Source: Candidatus Woesearchaeota archaeon
Lineage (GTDB): Archaea > Nanobdellota > Nanobdellia > Woesearchaeales > GW2011-AR9
Reading direction: 5' to 3'
DNA length: 14,134 nucleotides
Assembly: GCA_016213985.1 (NCBI GenBank)
Contig: JACRPJ010000085.1
Coordinates: forward strand, 1-14,134
Part shown: positions 6,284-11,306 of the stretch, piece by piece
How positions within the stretch are numbered: the stretch's first letter is position 1
Layout: every line of letters begins with the position of its first letter
The notes under the pieces: model-generated
Told to the model about the DNA's origin: nothing
Databases searched by the model: none
The model's input: the letters and a program-made list of their open reading frames with translations, nothing else
Program-made: the position numbers and the translations under genes

Positions 6284-6376
6284 AATGAAAGCACCACAAA
6301 GCCGTGCTATCGAGGCTTTAGCCGAGTGTAGCACCACGCAGGTCAAGCGTAATTGACCTACTGAGCCACAGGGGGC
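6284..6376 (-). other. partial second tRNA 5' end with structured spacer, upstream of tRNA-Thr
   Basis: From 6376 the minus strand reads GCCCCCTGTGGCTCAGTAGG, 18 of 20 matches (one extra C) to the 5' end of tRNA-Thr, and here the D-loop GG is intact. It is followed by hairpins AGGTCAA/TTGACCT (6359-6340) and GTGCTA/TAGCAC enclosing GGCT/AGCC. No matching 3' half (anticodon stem, T-arm or AGGGGGC) follows before tRNA-Thr begins. A TATA-like box 26-35 bases upstream aligns with this copy, not with tRNA-Thr. It may be a truncated tRNA-Thr isoacceptor gene, a duplication product, or a 5' tRNA half. Confidence 0.5.
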
Positions 6377-6401
6377 ATTTAAAATGAAATTATTAAGTCA
6401 C

Positions 6402-6411
6402 TTTTTAAAAT
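6402..6411 (-). promoter_or_regulatory. TATA-like box for the tRNA-Thr region
   Basis: ATTTTAAAAA on the minus strand, centred about 30 bases before the partial tRNA 5' end at 6376. The remainder of the spacer up to 6566 (AATT repeats, a GAGCAGAACTTC tract) shows no gene that I recognise. Confidence 0.5.
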
Positions 6412-6566
6412 TATCTAGGAAACTGCTGTGTTGCATAATTCCAAAATTGCGGTGAAATAGGAGCAGAACTTCAGCTATGCTTCTCCGTAGCGTTTGATTC
6501 TTTGATTATAAAGTATTAATAATATTTATTGAAAGAAGAAAAGCCAAGAACATCAGGTTAGCCGTT

Positions 6567-7139
6567 TTACAGAAACTCTTCTTTCCTCAGCAGAGGCAAT
6601 AATTCGTATTCCTGGCTTTCGTAATAAAGATTCCAGGACTTAAGGAACTCCATCATGCGGTTTTTCTTTTCCAAGGAGATTAAAACTACAGAGCGGGTCA
6701 AAAAACCGCCATTTTCAGCAATTATTTTTTTGAGCCCTCTTTCAAACTGGACTTTTTGGACAGGATTAAGTTTTTTCAGTGAATATTTATAGATAACAAC
6801 TGGTTTTATTTTGTATATTTGATGGAGAAATCTATTTTTTCTCACGCTAAAACCTTCTTTGATCAGAGTCAACCAGAAAGGAGAATAGATTGATTCAAGA
6901 TTGATTACCTGAAGGTCAAGCGGTTTCTGGATTAAGGCAGTTATCTTTGCTTTATAATCTTCGGCTTTGGGTTCGCCTCTAAAGATTAGGGCTAAGTCAA
7001 GGTCATGGGCCAGACCATCTTTGGCTAAAGAGCCAAAAATGATTATATCGACCAGGTTTTTATCTAATAATTTCTCTAATTTTTTCTGGCACTGGCTGAG
7101 TTCCAATAATTTTTTTGAGGCCATCTTTGATTTGTTCAC
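6567..7139 (-). CDS. MNT-type nucleotidyltransferase domain protein
   Basis: The 190-aa product carries the minimal nucleotidyltransferase signature: IIIFGSLAKDGLAHDLDLAL, i.e. Gly-Ser followed eight residues later by Asp-x-Asp, and a third Asp in PLDLQVINL. These would bind two metals and NTP. After about residue 105 comes a basic helical C-terminal part (KKLNPVQKVQFERGLKKIIA). The chosen start is GTG 7139, preceded by AGGAG at close spacing; an ATG at 7124 is an alternative. It overlaps the 3' end of the HEPN gene by 80 bases, so translation is probably coupled. HEPN-MNT pairs commonly act as toxin-antitoxin modules in which MNT nucleotidylates HEPN; that function here is inferred. The protein is longer than typical MNT antitoxins (about 100-140 aa). 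Confidence 0.8.
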   Translation of the reverse strand: MNKSKMASKKLLELSQCQKKLEKLLDKNLVDIIIFGSLAKDGLAHDLDLALIFRGEPKAEDYKAKITALIQKPLDLQVINLESIYSPFWLTLIKEGFSVRKNRFLHQIYKIKPVVIYKYSLKKLNPVQKVQFERGLKKIIAENGGFLTRSVVLISLEKKNRMMEFLKSWNLYYESQEYELLPLLRKEEFL

Positions 7140-7413
7140 CTGTCTCCTTTAAAATGGGTTTTGAGTAAGCATCAGTATAATGGGTAAAAATCTGATCAGC
7201 AATTTTATAGACGTCAGGGAAATACTCTTCGAGAATCCGGAAGCGCTCGGTATGGTTTTTAGGCAGTTTATTCATTTTTTGATAAATGAGCAAGTCGCAA
7301 AGGGCGAAAAAAGCTTTTGAAAAGAGAATAGCAGCATTTTTGTAGCGACCTTTCTTAAATTCTTCTTCTGCCCCTTGATACTCTTCGATAAGGGTCTGGA
7401 CTAATTCTTCCAT
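7060..7413 (-). CDS. HEPN domain protein, partner of the MNT gene
   Basis: From ATG 7413 the product (117 aa) is helical: MEELVQTLIEEYQGAEEEF, KKGRYKNAAILFSKAFFALC, DLLIYQKM, HTERFRILEEYFPDVYKIA and THYTDAYSKP, the pattern of a HEPN four-helix domain (the last resembles the usual Tyr-Thr-Asp-Ala end). The frame is open upstream to an ATG at 7497, but a TATA box (7431-7443) centred 25 bases before 7413 and the domain boundary favour the shorter form. I do not see the R-x4-6-H motif of HEPN ribonucleases, so it may be a non-nuclease HEPN. Order HEPN then MNT with overlap is that of HEPN/MNT modules. Confidence 0.75.
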   Translation of the reverse strand: MEELVQTLIEEYQGAEEEFKKGRYKNAAILFSKAFFALCDLLIYQKMNKLPKNHTERFRILEEYFPDVYKIADQIFTHYTDAYSKPILKETGEQIKDGLKKIIGTQPVPEKIREIIR

Positions 7414-7430
7414 TTGGGCTATAAAATCTT

Positions 7431-7443
7431 TATTATATTTAAA
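7431..7443 (-). promoter_or_regulatory. TATA-like box that decides the HEPN start
   Basis: TTTAAATATAATA on the minus strand, centred 25 bases before ATG 7413, fits a leaderless HEPN-MNT mRNA and would lie inside the gene if ATG 7497 were used. The rest of the 7414-7649 spacer is AT-rich and shows no other gene. Confidence 0.55.
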
Positions 7444-7614
7444 TGTTTTTATTAAACGTTTTGGAAAATTTTTGGCTGATTTGTTAATAAATAACATCTG
7501 TTTTTAGTTAATAAAAATGGTTAATTTGCTTTTAATGGTTAACAGAAAACAAAGCCAGCAAAAAGAAGCTTTAGCCACTTTAAGAATATTTTGAACAAAT
7601 AAAATTCTTATAGG

Positions 7615-7625
7615 AATATTTATAA
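7615..7625 (+). promoter_or_regulatory. TATA-like box for the HTH-CBS gene
   Basis: ATATTTATAAA, 25-35 bases before the ATG at 7650; a leaderless or nearly leaderless mRNA. Confidence 0.55.
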
Positions 7626-7649
7626 ACCGGTGAATTATTCTTCTTAAAA

Positions 7650-8195
7650 ATGCTCCTGCCGGAATTGAAAATCATCAAGAAGCGAAGGAAAGAGCTTGAT
7701 CTCACCCAGAAGCAACTGGCCAAACAGGCCGGGGTGAGCCAGTCCTTAATCGCCAAGATTGAATCAGAGAAGATTGAGGCTTCTTATCAGAAGATTAAGG
7801 GTATCATAGAAACCTTAGACCGGCTTTCCGAGAAAGAAGAGAAGAAATGCAGCCAAGTGATGCACTTGAACGTTATTTCGGTAGAAGAAATGGACCTTGT
7901 CGGGAAAGCAGTCCAACTGATGAAAAAGCATGAAATTTCCCAATTGCCAGTTTTCCAAAAAGAAAGAGTGACTGGCAGCTTAACAGAAACCGGTCTGCTG
8001 AAAGCTTTGGAAAGCCAGGACAAAGAAACCCTTTTCGAAAAGAAAGTCCAAGAAATTATGGAGGAGGCTTTTCCTTTAGTCAATAAGGAAACGCCAACTA
8101 AAAATATCCTGCCTCTGCTGAAGAGCAGCCCTGCGGTTTTAGTGATGGAAAAAGGCCAAATAAAGGGAATTATCACCAAGGCAGATTTACTTTAG
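7650..8195 (+). CDS. XRE-type HTH regulator with two CBS motifs
   Basis: Residues 1-58 are a Cro/CI-type helix-turn-helix: KKRRKELDLTQKQLAKQAGV then SQSLIAKIESEKIEASYQKI. Residues 66-181 form a CBS pair: VMHLNVISVEEMDLVGKAVQ, HEISQLPVFQKERVTGSLTE, then VQEIMEEAFPLVNKETPTKN and PAVLVMEKGQIKGIITKADL. CBS pairs bind adenosine nucleotides such as AMP, ATP or SAM, so the protein probably senses a nucleotide and regulates transcription. This HTH-CBS fusion is a common archaeal architecture and its 181-aa length is normal. Its TAG overlaps the TAA of the convergent truD-like gene by two bases. Confidence 0.88.
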   Translation: MLLPELKIIKKRRKELDLTQKQLAKQAGVSQSLIAKIESEKIEASYQKIKGIIETLDRLSEKEEKKCSQVMHLNVISVEEMDLVGKAVQLMKKHEISQLPVFQKERVTGSLTETGLLKALESQDKETLFEKKVQEIMEEAFPLVNKETPTKNILPLLKSSPAVLVMEKGQIKGIITKADLL

Positions 8196-8891
8196 TTAAA
8201 CATACTTTTTATCACCATCGTGGCATAGCTTCCTTTTCCCAAAGAAAAAGTTAGCTTTATTTTATTCTTTTTTGGATTTAATTCGTCTTCTTCTAATTTT
8301 CCGACAGTTAAATCTTTTACCTTGGTAAAAGCAGCTCTCAATCCTCCCTCTAAAGTTAATGCAGGAATCTGCTTGATGATGAAATCACGGTAAGTTATTT
8401 TTTCTTCAGTCATAAGTTTTTCTATGATTTCTTTTATTCCTTTCTCTTTAATCAAATCTTCTCCTCCAAAACCAATAAGCGGGAGGTTTAAATCAGAGAA
8501 TTTCTCGGGATTAGGAATAAAAACCAGCTTTCCTAAAGAATAATCCATTTCCAAAGTGATTCCCCTCCAAATCACCTAAGCAAATGGGTTTGCTTCCATA
8601 ACCCAAAAATTCAATGTTGACTTTATCTAGGTTTACGGACAATAACTTTTCCCTGCTTGCTCCCAGCACAGAACAAACCTGCTCCGTAACTGCATGTTTA
8701 TCTTTATTTCCAGCAAAGCCAAACTGTTTTTCCGGAAGATGTAGTTTATCCGCTAGTTTGGTCAGAACTTCCAGAGTATTTCTCTCTCTCTTGATTAATT
8801 TAAAGTAGAGATATTTTCCTTTGTCCCCAATTAGAACATTGCTGGTTTCTTTCACGACGAAATCCTCAGGAATCTGCTTGAGCGTGTACAT
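8192..8891 (-). pseudogene. truD: truD-like tRNA pseudouridine synthase, frameshifted and lacking its central domain
   Basis: The 5' frame (8891 to about 8550) gives a TruD N-terminus: IPEDFVVKETSN and the catalytic motif FGFAGNKDKHAVTEQ, where the Asp of NKDKHAV is the nucleophile, then CLGDLEGNHF. The C-terminus is in another frame (from about 8560 to 8192): LPLIGFGG, TYRDFIIKQIPALTLEGG and KLTFSLGKGSYATMVIKSMF, typical TruD ends. The middle, including the NYFGxQRFG motif and the TRUD insertion, is absent: about 230 codons in all against about 400 in archaeal TruD. The evidence suggests an internal deletion plus frame change, so an active Psi13 synthase is unlikely. A TATA box 25-34 bases upstream is intact. 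An assembly error at the junction is the main alternative. Confidence 0.8.
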
Positions 8892-8915
8892 GATTAGATT
8901 AAAGAAGCTAAATAC

Positions 8916-8925
8916 ATATAAATTT
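8916..8925 (-). promoter_or_regulatory. TATA-like box for the truD-like gene
   Basis: AAATTTATAT-type sequence on the minus strand, 25-34 bases before the ATG at 8891. Confidence 0.5.
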
Positions 8926-8998
8926 AACCACTTTACCGATAGCTAAAAAGCCCTCCTAACCCCATTTGTCAAATAGTGGTGAACTACATCACCCTAAA

Positions 8999-9010
8999 TT
9001 AATATATACA
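8999..9010 (+). promoter_or_regulatory. TATA-like box for the 9064 gene
   Basis: TTAATATATACA lies 54-65 bases before the ATG at 9064, predicting a leader of about 35 bases. That leader includes GAGGT at 9052-9056, a Shine-Dalgarno 7 bases before the ATG, so this gene, unlike its neighbours, has a leadered mRNA. Confidence 0.5.
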
Positions 9011-9063
9011 ATAAGAGTATTTCAATCAAAATAAAGCGAGATAAAACATCAAGAGGTATTAAC

Positions 9064-10038
9064 ATGAGCCCAGAAAGAATAACCATAAATGATCTGCCCG
9101 ATTGCAGCGGGCTAAATGAAGCTTCGACCCTGAATTATTTCCGCGCCAAGTACTCATTAAATCCCCTAATGAAAAACAGAGTAATAAATTCATTTGAAGA
9201 GCTGTTGGAGAAAGAAACGGGATTCAATGCGGAAAACCTGCCCCCGCAACTAACTACTACCACCCAAACCTATGGAGAAATTACTTTTACGGTAGAAAGC
9301 GAAAAGAGGAAAAAAAGACCTCAGCTAGAAACCGTCTATGAGGGAGTGAAGAACTATCTGGAATTCCTAGAAGAAGGATATAATCAAAGAATTCAGAGAA
9401 AAGGAGTTAAAACTTTTGAAGGCAAGGGTTATGTACTTTTAGAAGAGATACTCACCAAAATATCCGAACTTAAGCAAGAGGTAAGTATTCCTGAAGTAAC
9501 GCATTCTCACAGTAACAACTTTGCTAAAGAATACGATGGAACCTCAGTAGTAGTGCCCATATCCTACCCCATTACTCTAAATGAAAGCGGAGCATTGCTT
9601 TACGTCAGGGCTCAACTCCTCTCAGGAAAATTGGAAGAGAAAGTAGTCAAGCCTTTTGAGAACCTACTTAAAGAGCAAACCGGTTATGATGCTAAGCATA
9701 TCCCCTCCCAGATGGAAATTTACTGGACCCAAATTGGCTCTCATCTCTTTGAGGTAAGAACCATCCCCGAGAGTACGGTAAGATATGCAGAAATTATCAC
9801 TGGACTAACAAAACCGGCCCCAAAGAAAATCAGAGAAGATTCAAAAATAGGGGATTTGATTAGAATTAATGAAGGGCTGCCTTTGGACTCGGAGATTGTT
9901 GCCCAATATATGCCCCGGACGGATGAGGGTAGAGCTTATATTAGGATAGAAGGGACTTTAAATCGACTAAAACAACTCAAAGAGCAGAGCACTCATGAAA
10001 CCTTAAACCAGCCAATAAGATATTATCCGGTAGTTTAA
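9064..10038 (+). CDS. unrecognised 324-aa protein with a duplicated domain
   Basis: I recognise no family. The protein contains two copies of a domain of about 80 residues: residues 17-95 (LNEASTLNYFRAKYSL, SFEELLEKETGFNAENLPPQ, then YGEITFTVES) and residues 172-250 (LNESGALLYVRAQLL, PFENLLKEQTGYDAKHIPSQ, then GSHLFEVRTI). The matching order, including the conserved LNE, FE-LL-E-TG and the final strand, shows internal duplication. A helical linker (about residues 95-150) joins them and a third charged region follows at the C-terminus. No signal peptide, membrane segment or catalytic motif is visible, so a binding or scaffold role is possible. The start is supported by the GAGGT Shine-Dalgarno. 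It converges on the next gene through a nested inverted repeat. Confidence 0.8.
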   Translation: MSPERITINDLPDCSGLNEASTLNYFRAKYSLNPLMKNRVINSFEELLEKETGFNAENLPPQLTTTTQTYGEITFTVESEKRKKRPQLETVYEGVKNYLEFLEEGYNQRIQRKGVKTFEGKGYVLLEEILTKISELKQEVSIPEVTHSHSNNFAKEYDGTSVVVPISYPITLNESGALLYVRAQLLSGKLEEKVVKPFENLLKEQTGYDAKHIPSQMEIYWTQIGSHLFEVRTIPESTVRYAEIITGLTKPAPKKIREDSKIGDLIRINEGLPLDSEIVAQYMPRTDEGRAYIRIEGTLNRLKQLKEQSTHETLNQPIRYYPVV

Positions 10039-10055
10039 GGTTTCTCATTTTAATT

Positions 10056-10159
10056 TATAGAGGACTTTGGAACGAGCACAAATTGTACTATTCATGGGGG
10101 TTTGTTAACGAAGTTAACATAAGAAAACAACAGTTTTCTGTTATTCAAAGTCCTCTATA
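10056..10159. repeat. nested inverted repeat at a convergent gene end
   Basis: TATAGAGGACTTTG (10056-10069) pairs with CAAAGTCCTCTATA (10146-10159), 14 bp. Inside are TGTTAAC-GAA-GTTAACA (10103-10119) and AGAAAAC-AACA-GTTTTCT (10122-10139). The right arm is the last codons of the minus-strand gene. It may end transcription of both convergent genes, but the size and nesting resemble the other palindromic tracts, and the AGAAAAC hairpin resembles the AGAA...TTCT stems at 5856-6059. Confidence 0.7.
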
Positions 10160-10648
10160 TTCCATAAGCACCATCTTGGCATCTTTTGAGTCGTCAAAGA
10201 AAATGGTGCTTCGGCATTTATTAAAAAACTTGAAAGCGGCCCCCTCGTTTTGTTTTACTTTCTGATTATGTATCAATTCGGCAGGAAATCCTTCTCCTTG
10301 CTGTTCTATACCTACGACAAATCCCGTATTGCCCAACCACACATGGAATTTATAGGGAGCTTTATATTTAGAATAATTAAGACAATTAGAGCCAGCTTCA
10401 TTCAGGAAATAAGCCAATTCATCTCTTTCATTATAATGCAGCCAGTTATATAAATCAAATCGGTCTTCCAAAATAGAACCATATCGCTCATTAAGCAAAT
10501 CTGCCACTTTCCATTTCATCTTCCCATAATGCTCGATAATTTCATCATAATCCCTCTCGTGCTCATAGACAACCAATTCCCGATGTTCGCCGGTAAAGGA
10601 AACCTCCTCCAGCGCTTTAGGAAGGTTTTTATTGAAGTCCAGGACCAT
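10145..10648 (-). CDS. 167-aa protein, possibly GHKL ATPase-like
   Basis: ATG 10648 is chosen over the TTG at 10654 because a TATA box (10670-10677) lies 22-29 bases upstream. The product has an alpha/beta look. FLNEAGSNCLNYS (residues 81-93) resembles the N-box of GHKL ATPases (Glu with Asn three to four residues on, then a basic or polar residue), and VVGIEQQGEGFP (111-122) resembles the G1 box, although the usual Asp before Gly-x-Gly is Gln here. The end, NEGAAFKFFNKCRSTIFFDD, would be the distal part of the fold. If so it could be a stand-alone nucleotide-binding domain; the missing Asp argues against normal ATP binding. Moderate doubt remains about the family. Confidence 0.65.
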   Translation of the reverse strand: MVLDFNKNLPKALEEVSFTGEHRELVVYEHERDYDEIIEHYGKMKWKVADLLNERYGSILEDRFDLYNWLHYNERDELAYFLNEAGSNCLNYSKYKAPYKFHVWLGNTGFVVGIEQQGEGFPAELIHNQKVKQNEGAAFKFFNKCRSTIFFDDSKDAKMVLMEYRGL

Positions 10649-10669
10649 AATCAACTAATTATTAACCAA

Positions 10670-10677
10670 AATTTAAA
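10670..10677 (-). promoter_or_regulatory. TATA-like box for the 10145-10648 gene
   Basis: TTTAAATT on the minus strand, 22-29 bases before ATG 10648; supports a leaderless start at the second, ATG codon. Confidence 0.5.
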
Positions 10678-10690
10678 CTTACCGCAAGGT

Positions 10691-10698
10691 TTTTATAA
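10691..10698 (+). promoter_or_regulatory. TATA-like box for tRNA-Lys
   Basis: TTTTATAA, centred about 31 bases before the mature tRNA 5' end, so the primary transcript has little or no 5' leader. Confidence 0.5.
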
Positions 10699-10746
10699 CC
10701 TGCCCTTATTTTTCTCAGAATGCATGGGCCGGTAGCTTAGCCTGGT

Positions 10747-10769
10747 TCTTTACCGCAGTAAAGCAGGAA
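10747..10769 (+). other. tRNA-Lys intron 1 (D-loop, 23 nt)
   Basis: Central helix CCTG (10741-10744) with CAGG (10764-10767), bulge GTT (10745-10747) on one strand and AAA (10768-10770) on the other; the intron hairpin is CTTTAC-CGCA-GTAAAG. Cutting between the second and third bulge bases joins GGT to A, restoring the D-loop. This is a full BHB. Confidence 0.85.
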
Positions 10770-10808
10770 ATAGCGCGAGACTCTTAATCTTGAGGTCGGG
10801 GGTCCGAA

Positions 10809-10829
10809 GGCAATTGAATTGTTTGGAAG
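10809..10829 (+). other. tRNA-Lys intron 2 (T-loop, 21 nt)
   Basis: Central helix TCCG (10803-10806) with TGGA (10824-10827), including one G-T pair; bulges AAG (10807-10809) and AGT (10828-10830). The intron stem GCAAT/ATTGT has a TGA loop and one unpaired T. Cutting at the standard sites leaves a 7-base T-loop. Confidence 0.75.
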
Positions 10830-10843
10830 TCCCCTCCGGCCCG

Positions 10844-10948
10844 CATTTTCTACCAAGTTTGCAACCCACTGCCAGCAGTATGCTCACCGTCCGGCTCGGG
10901 GCACATAGTAGTAGCTGCTCTGGCAGCAACTCTGCGTTTAATGAAAAA
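10844..10948. other. structured spacer between convergent tRNA genes
   Basis: CTGCCAG (10869-10875) pairs with CTGGCAG (10920-10926), extended by CAG/CTG across a two-base bulge; TATG (10879-10882) can pair with CATA (10904-10907). The interior is GC-rich (CCGTCCGGCTCGGGG), unlike ordinary spacers here. It could be a small RNA or a third, unrecognised interrupted tRNA; I found no T-arm that would make it a tRNA and no C/D boxes. Confidence 0.35.
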
Positions 10949-10970
10949 TGGTGTGGGCGGCAGGGTTCGA

Positions 10971-10999
10971 TTGCAGGCTAAGAAGCGTTCTTCCTAACT
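10971..10999 (-). other. tRNA-Leu intron 4 (T-loop, 29 nt)
   Basis: Central helix GCAG with CTGC, bulges GTA and AAT, and a 9-bp intron stem GTTAGGAAG/CTTCTTAGC closed by AACG. Cutting GT^A and AA^T leaves the consensus T-loop TTCGAAC. Confidence 0.85.
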
Positions 11000-11026
11000 A
11001 CCTGCGTAGGGACTAACCCAATAGGT

Positions 11027-11075
11027 GTCTTCAAATCATCGCCAAATGGCTCTTTACACCCGTTTGGTCGAATGG
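11027..11075 (-). other. tRNA-Leu intron 3 (position 37/38, 49 nt)
   Basis: The canonical archaeal position. The central helix CTT/AAG has an A-G mismatch at its fourth pair, with bulges GGC and ACA; the intron stem (CG and CCAAA pairing with TTTGG and CG) has small bulges. Removal leaves CTTAGGA, anticodon UAG. Confidence 0.75.
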
Positions 11076-11082
11076 CCTAAGC

Positions 11083-11108
11083 TTGAACCAGCCCTCTATG
11101 AAAGCTGT
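11083..11108 (-). other. tRNA-Leu intron 2 (position 30/31, 26 nt)
   Basis: Central helix GGAT with GTTC (two G-T pairs), bulges AGA and AAG, and an 8-bp intron stem CAGCTTTC/GAGGGCTG with an ATA loop. Cutting AG^A and AA^G places G31 next to ATAG and restores the stem ATAGG/CCTAT. Confidence 0.8.
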
Positions 11109-11124
11109 CTATCCCGTTTGACCA

Positions 11125-11166
11125 CTCCGGCAGCGCTAGCGGACGGAGTCCGAACGTTAGCGAGGT
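11125..11166 (-). other. tRNA-Leu intron 1 (D-arm, 42 nt)
   Basis: TGCCGGAG occurs at both ends (11174-11167 and 11132-11125), so the exact cut is ambiguous over eight bases with the same product. CCGG pairs with CCGG as central helix, with bulges AGA and AGT; the intron contains CGCTA/TAGCG and CGGAC/GTCCG stems. Removal gives a normal Leu D-arm with GGTCAAA. Confidence 0.75.
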
Positions 11167-11203
11167 CTCCGGCACGCCCACAACAGGAGAGGTAATTTGT
11201 TGG

Positions 11204-11213
11204 TTATTTTTAA
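11204..11213 (-). promoter_or_regulatory. TATA-like box for tRNA-Leu
   Basis: TTAAAAATAA on the minus strand, centred about 27 bases before the mature tRNA 5' end, predicting a leaderless tRNA transcript. Confidence 0.55.
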
Positions 11214-11253
11214 GGCTTTCTACGTACGAATTATATTCCCTGGTACCGATTAG

Positions 11254-11262
11254 TTTTTAAAG
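11254..11262 (+). promoter_or_regulatory. TATA-like box for the secreted-protein gene
   Basis: TTTTTAAAG, 45-53 bases before the ATG at 11307, giving a leader of about 20 bases that contains GGGG (11295-11298) as a likely Shine-Dalgarno. Confidence 0.45.
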
Positions 11263-11306
11263 TTAAGAAACTCAGCTTTATCTGTTATTAAAATGGGGAA
11301 TTGATC

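Larger units (their letters stand above)
10726..10843 (+). tRNA. tRNA-Lys (anticodon CTT) with two non-canonical introns
   Basis: GGGCCGG (10726-10732) pairs with CCGGCCC (10836-10842), with G73. The anticodon stem CGAGA/TCTTG bears the loop CTCTTAA, anticodon CUU. The gene is 118 nt; two insertions, in the D-loop and the T-loop, total 44 nt, leaving 74 nt. Both insertions can be drawn as BHB motifs with 3-base bulges flanking a 4-bp central helix (see the intron entries). After removal the D-arm is GCTTAGCCTGGTATAGC and the T-arm GGGGG-TCCGAAT-CCCCT. Position 55 would be C instead of U, which is unusual. No CCA is encoded; a T run (ATTTTC) follows the 3' end. Confidence 0.88.
10949..11181 (-). 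tRNA. tRNA-Leu (anticodon TAG) with four introns and encoded CCA
   Basis: On the minus strand GTGGGCG (11181-11175) pairs with CGCCCAC (10959-10953), followed by A73 and an encoded CCA. The gene is 230 nt without CCA; removing 42, 26, 49 and 29 nt leaves 84 nt, the right size for a class II tRNA. The mature molecule has D-stem CCG/CGG with GG in the loop, anticodon arm ATAGG-CTTAGGA-CCTAT, a long variable arm GGG-TTAG-TCCC, and T-arm GCAGG-TTCGAAC-CCTGC. Anticodon UAG, A73 and the long variable arm identify Leu. The anticodon stem is only correct if the insertion at 30/31 is removed, which is strong support for that intron. A TATA-like box lies 23-32 bases upstream. Confidence 0.88.

Noticed and set aside
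6040..6297. Minus-strand frame of 85 codons
   Set aside because: It runs through copy B and tRNA-Thr, so it is non-coding sequence with a chance open frame.
7414..7497. N-terminal extension of the HEPN protein to ATG 7497
   Set aside because: A TATA-like box lies inside it, spaced for ATG 7413, and the extension is outside the HEPN domain.
8511..8575. Programmed frameshift joining the two truD halves
   Set aside because: A frameshift alone could not restore the missing central domain, and no slippery sequence is evident.
10790..10981. Plus-strand frame of 63 codons
   Set aside because: It overlaps tRNA-Lys, the structured spacer and the 3' part of tRNA-Leu.
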